From an uncultured Microbacteriaceae bacterium (GTDB lineage Bacteria > Actinomycetota > Actinomycetes > Actinomycetales > Microbacteriaceae), in the NCBI GenBank assembly GCA_937896185.1, contig CALBMG010000236.1, positions 1 through 5,866 on the forward strand: DNA of 5,866 nucleotides, written 5' to 3'. The first letter of the stretch is position 1, and each line of letters starts with the position of its first letter. Under the pieces are notes generated by a model. It had not been told where the DNA came from, did no database searches, and saw nothing but the letters and a program-made list of their open reading frames with translations. Shown here in pieces: positions 1 to 4,863 of this stretch. The position numbers were made by a program, and so were the translations under genes.

Positions 1-600
1 GGCATCTCGCATTCCGAACTGGCATTGGTGGGTACGGAAGACGTGTTACACGCAGTGCAGTTGTGGATCGCGCTTCCCGATGATTCACGCCACCAACCTC
101 CGCATTTCGGGAACTACACAAATCTGCCGTCTGTCGAATTGCCCGGTGCTCGTATCCGAGTTTTTGCGGGAGAGCTGATGGGCGTTACATCGCCTGCCGC
201 GACATATTCACCCTTGGTGGGGGCCGAGATTCGGCTCGAGGCGGGCGCCACCGTTCAACTGCCGGTCCGATCTGACTTTGAGTACGGCGTTGTCGTCGTG
301 TCGGGTCACGTGTCGACCACAGAAAATGTGCCCGAACGCGCGATCGATGTGATTCCCGCAGGGGTTAACAGCATCACCGTGTCCGCGGAAACGGATGCCA
401 TCGTGTTGATGCTCGGCGGGGAACCGTTCCCCGACAAAATTCTGATGTGGTGGAACTTCATCGGCCGAACCCACGCCGAAATTGTCGAGGCGCGTCAGCA
501 GTGGAACGACCGATCCGATCGTTTCGGCCAATTCGAGGACCGCATCGGTGGGTGGATTCCGGCGCCCGATTTACCCAACGTGGTGCTGGCCCCGCGCTGA
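1..600 (+). CDS. Pirin family protein, C-terminal part (5' end outside the window)
   Basis: The open frame runs into the left edge with no start codon, so 199 C-terminal residues are visible. Pirins are bicupin, iron-binding proteins of about 290-320 residues, so roughly 100 N-terminal residues are missing. Visible residues 1-6 read GISHSE, the end of the first cupin metal site. By comparison with human pirin, H4 and E6 match iron ligands His101 and Glu103, while the other two histidines lie off-window. Next come the family-typical AVQLWIALP (18-26), a second cupin domain (about 48-140), GGEPFPDKILMWWNF (139-153) and a final RIGGWIPAPDLP (181-192). A TTG at 25 is an in-frame codon, not a credible start, because the metal site lies upstream of it. 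Bacterial pirins act variously as quercetin 2,3-dioxygenases or as partners of metabolic enzymes; which applies here cannot be told. The family call is firm. The gene is convergent with the LysR gene, leaving 33 bp between stops. Confidence 0.93.
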   Translation, partial: GISHSELALVGTEDVLHAVQLWIALPDDSRHQPPHFGNYTNLPSVELPGARIRVFAGELMGVTSPAATYSPLVGAEIRLEAGATVQLPVRSDFEYGVVVVSGHVSTTENVPERAIDVIPAGVNSITVSAETDAIVLMLGGEPFPDKILMWWNFIGRTHAEIVEARQQWNDRSDRFGQFEDRIGGWIPAPDLPNVVLAPR

Positions 601-633
601 TTCGGAGCCTTGTGACCCATCGTGTTGTGGTTG

Positions 634-1545
634 TTAGCGTGTGCGGCGGCGCATGCCCGACAGGTTTCGTACACTGTCCAACAGCGCCTCGATGACAGCA
701 TTCATGCTGCCCACGGGCGCATGTTGTCCCACGATAATTGCGATGTCGCGAGTAAATCCTGCGTCGGTGAGAGTGACCGCACGCACATCACCGCGCCCGT
801 GCTGCAGCGCCGATTCCGGTACCAACGAGATGCCCAGACCTGCGGCGACGTACCCGAGGATGACGCTGTAATCGTCGCTGCGGATACGGCTTGCGACCGT
901 CATTCCGCGTTCCGCCGCCGCCGCGATCAGCGCATCATCCACCGGGTCTGTGTCGGTGGTGCCCAGAACCCAAAAGTCATCTTTCAGGTCTGTCAGTGCG
1001 ACGCTGGCGCGTTGCGCGGCGGGGTGAGTCGCGGGCACAGCCACGTACAGGCGTTCGGTGAACAGTGTGCGCAGTCGGGGGCCATATTTGTGTGCCAATT
1101 CGGGGGATCCGACGACGACGGCCGCGTCGAGCTGCCGACCTCGTAATTCTTTCTCCAGGTCGGCAATTTCGTCCTCGCGCATGCTCACCGTGATTCCCTG
1201 CGACGCGAGGTCGGCGAGCGCCGGGGGGATGATGCTGGCACCGATAGTGGGGATGGCGCCCAAACGGATGGGGGTCAGGTGGCCGGCGTTGTCTGTGACG
1301 GTGCGCTCGATGCGATCCACGATGGCGAGCACCTCCAGTGCGCCTTCGACGACGATCATTCCGGCCGCGGTCACGATGGTTCCGCTGGATTGACGTTCCG
1401 TGACGGGGGCGCCGAGTGCCGCCTCGAGTCCGGCGAGGTGGTGGCTGACGGTGGGTTGGCTCCAGTGCAGGGCTCGTGCGGCTGCGGCAATGGACCTGTG
1501 CTCGTGCACCGCAGTGAGGGCCTGAAGTTGGCGAATATCAATCAC
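634..1545 (-). CDS. LysR-type transcriptional regulator
   Basis: This 303-residue protein has the length and layout of a LysR regulator. An N-terminal winged helix-turn-helix occupies about residues 1-60 (MIDIRQLQAL, then SIAAAARALHWSQPTVSHHL at 18-37 as the HTH). A linker helix spans 62-90 and a periplasmic-binding-protein-like effector domain about 92-295 (GAIPTIG at 97-103, GYVAAGLGISLVPESAL at 231-247). The open frame extends upstream to 1713, but that stretch reads across the divergent gene and has no LysR character. GTG at 1543-1545 gives the canonical LysR N-terminus. No Shine-Dalgarno precedes it; instead TATTGT lies six bases upstream, suggesting a leaderless mRNA. The gene is divergent from the PLP decarboxylase-like gene, the usual placement of a LysR gene next to its target, so it probably controls that gene and itself through the palindrome between them. 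The effector is unknown; an amino acid is a reasonable guess. The C-terminus ends in an Arg-rich MRRRTR. Confidence 0.95.
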   Translation of the reverse strand: MIDIRQLQALTAVHEHRSIAAAARALHWSQPTVSHHLAGLEAALGAPVTERQSSGTIVTAAGMIVVEGALEVLAIVDRIERTVTDNAGHLTPIRLGAIPTIGASIIPPALADLASQGITVSMREDEIADLEKELRGRQLDAAVVVGSPELAHKYGPRLRTLFTERLYVAVPATHPAAQRASVALTDLKDDFWVLGTTDTDPVDDALIAAAAERGMTVASRIRSDDYSVILGYVAAGLGISLVPESALQHGRGDVRAVTLTDAGFTRDIAIIVGQHAPVGSMNAVIEALLDSVRNLSGMRRRTR

Positions 1546-1551
1546 GACACC

Positions 1552-1581
1552 ACAATACTGAGTATTGAGGCAGACAGTAAA
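1552..1581 (-). promoter_or_regulatory. Putative leaderless promoter of the LysR gene
   Basis: On the minus strand, TTTACT (1576-1581) and TATTGT (1552-1557) are separated by 18 bases, each matching the sigma-70-type consensus at four of six positions. The -10 hexamer ends six bases before the GTG start, which would place transcription initiation at or next to the first codon. The hexamer overlaps the 15-bp palindrome, consistent with autorepression. This is a prediction from spacing and similarity only. Confidence 0.45.
1553..1567. promoter_or_regulatory. Perfect 15-bp palindrome, candidate LysR operator
   Basis: CAATACT-G-AGTATTG is a perfect inverted repeat with 7-bp arms around one central base (1560). 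It lies in the intergenic region between the divergent LysR and PLP-enzyme genes and overlaps the regulator's putative -10 element. Many LysR proteins bind an interrupted dyad in exactly this position. The strict T-N11-A form is not present about this centre: the symmetric bases are A1554 and T1566. It therefore fits the general pattern but not the textbook box. Confidence 0.6.
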
Positions 1582-1611
1582 GATGCTATTCCTTCTTTGT
1601 AGCGCCTCGTG

Positions 1612-1623
1612 CAGAATTTTCGC
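1612..1623 (+). promoter_or_regulatory. Putative -10 element for the PLP-enzyme gene
   Basis: CAGAAT (1612-1617) is followed by six bases and then ATG at 1624. It matches TATAAT at four positions, including the key A2 and T6. No Shine-Dalgarno precedes either the ATG at 1624 or the GTG at 1609, and the same CAGAAT-N6-ATG arrangement recurs before the LysE gene. No good -35 is visible. This is the main reason for preferring the 1624 start. Confidence 0.4.
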
Positions 1624-3096
1624 ATGAGCTGTGAACAGGAACCCACGTATTACGCCGACGCCCTGAACAGCATCGCAGACCGCCAACTTGTCCGACTCGC
1701 CGTACCCGGCCACAGTGCAGATCGCAGCGCTGCACCTCGATTGGCCGAGTATGTGGGGGAGCGAGTCCTGCAGCTCGACGTAACGCCACTCACGCCCGAA
1801 CTGGATTTGGGGCCAGACAGCCCGCTCGAAAAATCCCGTGCCGCTGCGGCCCGAGCATTCGAGGCGCGCCGCACATGGTTCGTCACCAACGGTGCCTCAC
1901 AGGGCAATCGCATCGCGGCGCTCGCCGTCGGGCAATTGGGGGCGCCCGAGCAACCCTTCGTTGTCCAGAGGTCCGCCCACTCGAGCATGTTTGACGGCGC
2001 GGTCCTCGCCGGCCTGAGCCTGGCATTCGTGATGCCCGAAATCGACACCGTTCACGGTATCAACCACGGAATAACTCCCGGCGCGTTTCGTGACGCGCTC
2101 GCAGACAATCCCAACGCCAAGGCGGCGTACGTCATCAGCCCCAGCTATTTCGGTGCGGTCGCCGACATCCCCGCCCTTTCGGAAATCGCCCATGCGGCCG
2201 GAATTCCCCTAATCGTCGATGCCGCGTGGGCCGCCCACTTTGGGTTTCACCCGGACCTTCCGGCAAACCCGTTGACGCAGGGAGCCGATCTCGTCGTGAG
2301 CAGCACGCACAAACTGGGCGGCAGCCTCACGCAGTCGGCGATGGTGCACCTGGGCTTCGGCCCCTACGCCGACGTGCTCGAGCCTTTAATCGACCGCGCA
2401 TATCGGATGACGGCATCGACCAGCACCTCGTCGGTGTTGACGGCATCGCTGGATATCGCGCGCGCCGAACTGTGCGGTGGTGAATCCGCGATCGGTCGTT
2501 CCATTCGTGCGGCCGACCGGTTACGTGACGCCGTCCGCGCGCACACTCTTCTCGATGTGGTGAGCGACGGATATGACCGTTTCCCTGGCATCGTCGGCCA
2601 CGACCCCATGCATGTGGCGATCGATGTGCGTGGGGTGGGTCTCACCGGACATGCGGTTCGCAACCGGTTGCTGTGCGAGCACGATATCTATGTAGAAATC
2701 GCGACAAACACCTGCATTGTTGCGCTGATTGGCCCAGGATACGAGCCCGATGCGGGTCGCATTGTTGCCGCAATTGCGTCGATGGCGGTGGATACCGCCG
2801 ACGAAGCGTTGGTGTTGACCGCCAGTAACCTACCGGAACCGGGTTTCGCGGCGATGCGTCCTCGTGATGCGTTCTTTGCGGCAACCGAACTGGTGCATCA
2901 CACCGAGGCGGTGGGTCGAGTGTCCGCCGATGCCCTCGCCGCGTACCCGCCCGGAATTCCCAACGTGCTGCCGGGCGAAATCATCACCGCCGAAATTGTG
3001 GACTTCGTTCGGGCGATCGCGGGTTCACCCGGGGGATACGTGCGGGGCGCAGCCGATACGGCTGTGGACCATTTCCGTGTGGTCTCGGGGCGTTAG
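1624..3096 (+). CDS. Orn/Lys/Arg decarboxylase-family PLP enzyme (fold type I, short Gram-positive type)
   Basis: The 490-residue protein matches the short, wing-less form of the arginine/lysine/ornithine decarboxylase family. Such enzymes use pyridoxal phosphate in the cytoplasm to decarboxylate basic amino acids to polyamines or diamines; actinobacterial members are often annotated only as aminotransferase-fold. Visible landmarks: VPGH (27-30), TNGAS (88-92, phosphate-binding turn), H119 in RSAHSS (stacks on the cofactor ring), SPSYFG (172-177), D199 in VDAAW (pairs with the pyridine nitrogen), STHK ending at K230 (Schiff-base lysine) followed by SLTQSAMVH, and the C-terminal-domain signature AYPPGIPNVLPGE (440-452). 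All core catalytic residues are present. VDAAW-AAH replaces the more usual VDEAHGAH, so substrate choice is open. A GTG at 1609 would add five residues; ATG 1624 fits the leaderless spacing better. The gene is divergent from the LysR gene and convergent with the SDR gene, with a 4-bp stop overlap. The family is certain; the reaction is not. Confidence 0.92.
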   Translation: MSCEQEPTYYADALNSIADRQLVRLAVPGHSADRSAAPRLAEYVGERVLQLDVTPLTPELDLGPDSPLEKSRAAAARAFEARRTWFVTNGASQGNRIAALAVGQLGAPEQPFVVQRSAHSSMFDGAVLAGLSLAFVMPEIDTVHGINHGITPGAFRDALADNPNAKAAYVISPSYFGAVADIPALSEIAHAAGIPLIVDAAWAAHFGFHPDLPANPLTQGADLVVSSTHKLGGSLTQSAMVHLGFGPYADVLEPLIDRAYRMTASTSTSSVLTASLDIARAELCGGESAIGRSIRAADRLRDAVRAHTLLDVVSDGYDRFPGIVGHDPMHVAIDVRGVGLTGHAVRNRLLCEHDIYVEIATNTCIVALIGPGYEPDAGRIVAAIASMAVDTADEALVLTASNLPEPGFAAMRPRDAFFAATELVHHTEAVGRVSADALAAYPPGIPNVLPGEIITAEIVDFVRAIAGSPGGYVRGAADTAVDHFRVVSGR

Positions 3097-3788
3097 CCGC
3101 CGAATGCGCCGGACGGCACGTCTTTTTCGTCGTTAAGAATTGCGTCGACGATGCGCTGTGCGACAGCGTCGGGTTCCAACCCTGCGGGAAAGGCCGGAGC
3201 AATGCCATCAATAGCGCGACCGGCCAAACCCGTCTCGGTGTGCGGAGGACGGGTGTCGAGTACGCGAATCTTGTTGCGGCGCAGCTCGCGAGCGGCCGCC
3301 TCGACGAAGGCCCGCAGTCCCGATTTGCTGGAACCATAGACAGACATTCCCACAACAGGGTTTTCGGAAATCACTCCGGAAATGGTGAGCACGAACGGTT
3401 CACGCCCCAATTCGGAGGACTGAGTTAGCGACGGAACCGCGGCCGCAACAATGTCGATCACACTCGATTGGTTGACGGCGATCACGCGGGTGGTGGTTTC
3501 GGGGGACGCCGTCGCGACAGGCCCGAATGCCACGACACCGTGTGCACACACGATTCCGTCCAAGGGGCCAGCAGCGGTGACCGCCGCGATCAGTGCCGAG
3601 CCCGCGGTGGGTGCGCTCAGATCGACCCCAAATTTTTCGCCGGGAATCGTTAACGCGGTGAGCCGATCGGTGTTCCGTGCGGAGTGCACGACTTCTGCCC
3701 CAAGGTTGGTCAACATTCGTGCGATTGTGCTGCCCAGCACTCCCGTCGCACCGGTGATGAGAATTCGTTTGCCCGCAACTGTGGTCAT
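3093..3788 (-). CDS. SDR family NAD(P)-dependent oxidoreductase
   Basis: This 231-residue single-domain protein is a classical short-chain dehydrogenase/reductase, a cytoplasmic Rossmann-fold enzyme oxidising or reducing a hydroxyl/carbonyl group. The glycine-rich nucleotide motif is TGATGVLG (12-19), D56 in GVDLSA probably contacts the adenine, and the catalytic set is N106 (AVNQ), S137 (ISG), Y151 and K155 (YGSSK). The C-terminal RPPHTETGLA (180-189) and the VPSGAF end are typical of an actinobacterial SDR subgroup. A small oddity: the usual NNAG after strand 4 reads CAHG (81-84). R38, close after strand 2 (HSARN), hints at NADPH preference. The start at 3788 is the first ATG, begins directly with the Rossmann strand, and lies six bases after TAGGCT. 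The gene is convergent with the PLP-enzyme gene (stops overlap by 4 bp) and divergent from the exporter. The substrate is unknown, and nothing ties it to its neighbours beyond position. Confidence 0.92.
   Translation of the reverse strand: MTTVAGKRILITGATGVLGSTIARMLTNLGAEVVHSARNTDRLTALTIPGEKFGVDLSAPTAGSALIAAVTAAGPLDGIVCAHGVVAFGPVATASPETTTRVIAVNQSSVIDIVAAAVPSLTQSSELGREPFVLTISGVISENPVVGMSVYGSSKSGLRAFVEAAARELRRNKIRVLDTRPPHTETGLAGRAIDGIAPAFPAGLEPDAVAQRIVDAILNDEKDVPSGAFGG
3104..3127 (+). terminator. Possible weak intrinsic terminator for the PLP-enzyme gene
   Basis: Eight bases after the stop codon, an imperfect stem (3104-3110 with 3115-3121, containing one mismatch and one G-T pair, loop GGAC) is followed by CTTTTT (3122-3127). 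It would end the plus-strand transcript. It lies wholly inside the 3' coding end of the opposing SDR gene, whose stop overlaps this gene's stop. The short imperfect stem makes the call tentative. Confidence 0.35.
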
Positions 3789-3800
3789 GGGCCGAGCCTA
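3789..3800 (-). promoter_or_regulatory. Putative leaderless -10 element of the SDR gene
   Basis: On the minus strand, TAGGCT (3795-3800) fits the actinobacterial TANNNT pattern and is followed by six bases and the ATG. No Shine-Dalgarno-like purine run lies in the gap, and no clear -35 is visible. Leaderless initiation is inferred. Confidence 0.45.
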
Positions 3801-3824
3801 GAGCCACAGCGCGGTGGTGCGCCA

Positions 3825-3835
3825 GTGAGACTCAC
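3825..3835. repeat. 11-bp palindrome between the SDR and LysE genes
   Basis: GTGAG-A-CTCAC is a perfect dyad centred on 3830, in the 81-bp region between two divergent genes. It overlaps a second possible pairing of CGCGGTG (3810-3816) with CACCGCG (3833-3839). It lies 23 bp upstream of the LysE gene's putative -10 element and could be an operator shared by both genes. No regulator gene is adjacent to this pair and no other copy was noticed. Confidence 0.4.
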
Positions 3836-3857
3836 CGCGATGTTCGACACTGCGTGA

Positions 3858-3869
3858 CAGAATGGGTGC
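3858..3869 (+). promoter_or_regulatory. Putative leaderless -10 element of the LysE-family gene
   Basis: CAGAAT (3858-3863), then six bases, then ATG at 3870. The hexamer and spacing are identical to those at the PLP-enzyme start. The gap reads GGGTGC, which is not a convincing ribosome-binding site at that distance. No clear -35 is visible. Confidence 0.4.
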
Positions 3870-4499
3870 ATGATCCCACTGGACACCATTGCGGCCTTCA
3901 TCGCCATCTCGTTGGTCATCATCGCGATCCCCGGTCCCAGTGTGTTGTTCGCCATAAGCCGTGCGCTTGTCTTGGGACGCAAGGGAGCTGTGCTGACAGT
4001 AGTCGGTAACGGAATTGGCGTGTTCGTCCAAGCGGTCACGGTCGCAGTGGGTGTGGGCATCCTGATTCAGGAAAACGAAGTACTGCTGCACGGAATCCGA
4101 TTGGCCGGTGCCGCGTTCTTGCTGTACCTCGGCGTTCAGGCGATTCGTCACCGTCGCGAGGGAATCGATTTCGGCAGCGAAGCACCCGCGCTGAACTCGC
4201 AGCACATCATGCGCGAATCCTTCATCGTCGGCATTTCAAACCCCAAGACGATTGTGTTCTTTTCCGCGATTTTCCCACAGTTCGTCAACCCCGCATGGGG
4301 TTCGATTCCCGTGCAGATGCTGCAGTTGGGTGTAATTTTTGTGTTCTTTGGCATCTCGGGGGATGCTGTGTATGCGTTCGCGGCGGGCGCGGCACGGGAC
4401 TGGTTTGCGGGTGACCCGAAGCGCGTCGTCATCATGCGCACTATCGGCGGTTCGGCGATGGTCATTCTCGCGATTGTGACCGCGGTACTTCCCGCCTAG
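3870..4499 (+). CDS. LysE/RhtB family amino-acid exporter
   Basis: The 209-residue integral membrane protein has the length and hydrophobic pattern of the LysE/RhtB superfamily, which exports amino acids such as lysine, arginine, homoserine, threonine or leucine using the proton gradient. Hydrophobic segments lie near residues 5-30, 38-65, 72-92, 116-137, 148-175 and 187-208. Signature positions are present: PGPSVLF (21-27) at the end of helix 1, GNGIG (46-50), the YLG (86-88) before the cytoplasmic loop RHRREG, and SNPKT (123-127) opening the second half. The sequence looks closer to the RhtB branch than to true LysE. ATG 3870 starts one residue before the hydrophobic helix, as expected. The gene is divergent from the SDR gene and convergent with the small membrane-protein gene, with 12 bp between stops. 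It may discharge an amino acid related to the nearby PLP enzyme, but that link rests on proximity alone. Confidence 0.93.
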   Translation: MIPLDTIAAFIAISLVIIAIPGPSVLFAISRALVLGRKGAVLTVVGNGIGVFVQAVTVAVGVGILIQENEVLLHGIRLAGAAFLLYLGVQAIRHRREGIDFGSEAPALNSQHIMRESFIVGISNPKTIVFFSAIFPQFVNPAWGSIPVQMLQLGVIFVFFGISGDAVYAFAAGAARDWFAGDPKRVVIMRTIGGSAMVILAIVTAVLPA

Positions 4500-4511
4500 C
4501 GAATTCCGTTT

Positions 4512-4718
4512 TTAGCGCAACGAGTCGCGGCGGTCTTCGGCGAGTTCTTCCTCGGTGGGATTAAGGATTGTCGCAATGACGACGGCGAGGCTGAACGCCC
4601 ACGACACCCACGCCAAAATCAGGCGCCAGTCGCGTTTGCCGGCGATTGTGGTTTTGAGGAGCCCGAATACGGGAAACAGTGCGGCAAGAAAGCCGCCGTT
4701 TAACAGGAACCGTCGCAT
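4512..4718 (-). CDS. Small two-helix membrane protein, function unknown
   Basis: This 68-residue protein is probably real. It has a strong Shine-Dalgarno (AAGGAGG four bases before ATG), a plausible promoter upstream, and a sensible membrane layout. Two hydrophobic segments lie at about residues 5-26 and 32-53, joined by a short basic loop (AGKRDWR, 26-32). The hydrophilic tail, NPTEEELAEDRRDSLR (53-68), has mixed charge. The positive-inside rule suggests that the basic loop faces the cytoplasm, which would put both termini outside; the Arg-rich N-terminus (MRRF) argues the other way, so topology is unsettled. I do not recognise a named family. It is divergent from the DUF2202 gene across 145 bp and convergent with the LysE gene. 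The sharing of a promoter region with DUF2202 might mean co-regulation. Confidence 0.75.
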   Translation of the reverse strand: MRRFLLNGGFLAALFPVFGLLKTTIAGKRDWRLILAWVSWAFSLAVVIATILNPTEEELAEDRRDSLR

Positions 4719-4722
4719 GTGT

Positions 4723-4729
4723 CCTCCTT
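4723..4729 (-). promoter_or_regulatory. Strong Shine-Dalgarno of the small membrane-protein gene
   Basis: On the minus strand the sequence reads AAGGAGG, followed by four bases and ATG. It fixes the start at 4718 and is the best support that this short frame is a true gene. Confidence 0.85.
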
Positions 4730-4738
4730 CCGTGTTTC

Positions 4739-4767
4739 ACCTTACCCAAACAGTGCGGAAGGGTCGA
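4739..4767 (-). promoter_or_regulatory. Putative promoter of the small membrane-protein gene
   Basis: On the minus strand, TCGACC (4762-4767) and TAAGGT (4739-4744) are separated by exactly 17 bases. TAAGGT fits TANNNT and TCGACC matches the -35 consensus at four of six positions. Transcription would start near 4732, giving a short leader that carries the Shine-Dalgarno. This is the best-spaced promoter in the window. Confidence 0.5.
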
Positions 4768-4821
4768 GGCGCGCGCCCTGAGTCGCATAGAAAGTTCACA
4801 GGTTTCACACAGCCAAAACCA

Positions 4822-4852
4822 TGTGTGTCGTCGTCAACTGGAACCACACACA
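4822..4852 (+). repeat. 7-bp inverted repeat touching the DUF2202 ribosome-binding site
   Basis: TGTGTGT (4822-4828) can pair with ACACACA (4846-4852), enclosing a 17-base loop. The 3' arm ends at the first base of the AAAGGAG ribosome-binding site. It may be only a weak mRNA hairpin or an accident of simple sequence. No plus-strand promoter for the DUF2202 gene could be identified with confidence in 4719-4863. Confidence 0.25.
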
Positions 4853-4858
4853 AAGGAG
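4852..4858 (+). promoter_or_regulatory. Strong Shine-Dalgarno of the DUF2202 gene
   Basis: AAAGGAG followed by five bases and GTG at 4864. It selects this start over the longer open frame, which extends to 4555 but runs antisense through the small membrane-protein gene. Confidence 0.88.
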
Positions 4859-4863
4859 ACACC

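Noticed and set aside
588..609. Possible hairpin GGCCCCG / CGGAGCC at the end of the pirin gene
   Set aside because: One internal mismatch, half of it inside the coding end, and no T-run; too weak to call a terminator.
622..1146. 174-codon open frame on the plus strand
   Set aside because: Antisense to the LysR coding region. Its composition (many C, H, R) reflects the opposite strand, and it has no ribosome-binding site or family resemblance.
1546..1713. N-terminal extension of the LysR frame
   Set aside because: Reads through the intergenic palindrome into the divergent gene and shows no LysR-like sequence. The GTG at 1545 gives the canonical start.
4482..4513. GCGG/CCGC mini-stem and a T5 run at the LysE end
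   Set aside because: Only four base pairs, and the T-run is 13 bases away from the stem, so it does not form a convincing intrinsic terminator.
4757..4784. GGAA ... GTC pair resembling an extracytoplasmic-function sigma promoter for DUF2202
   Set aside because: The spacing (21 bases between the elements) is wider than typical for that class, and the motifs are too short to be meaningful.
4555..4863. Upstream extension of the DUF2202 frame
   Set aside because: Antisense to the small membrane-protein gene. The strong Shine-Dalgarno at 4852-4858 fixes the start at 4864.
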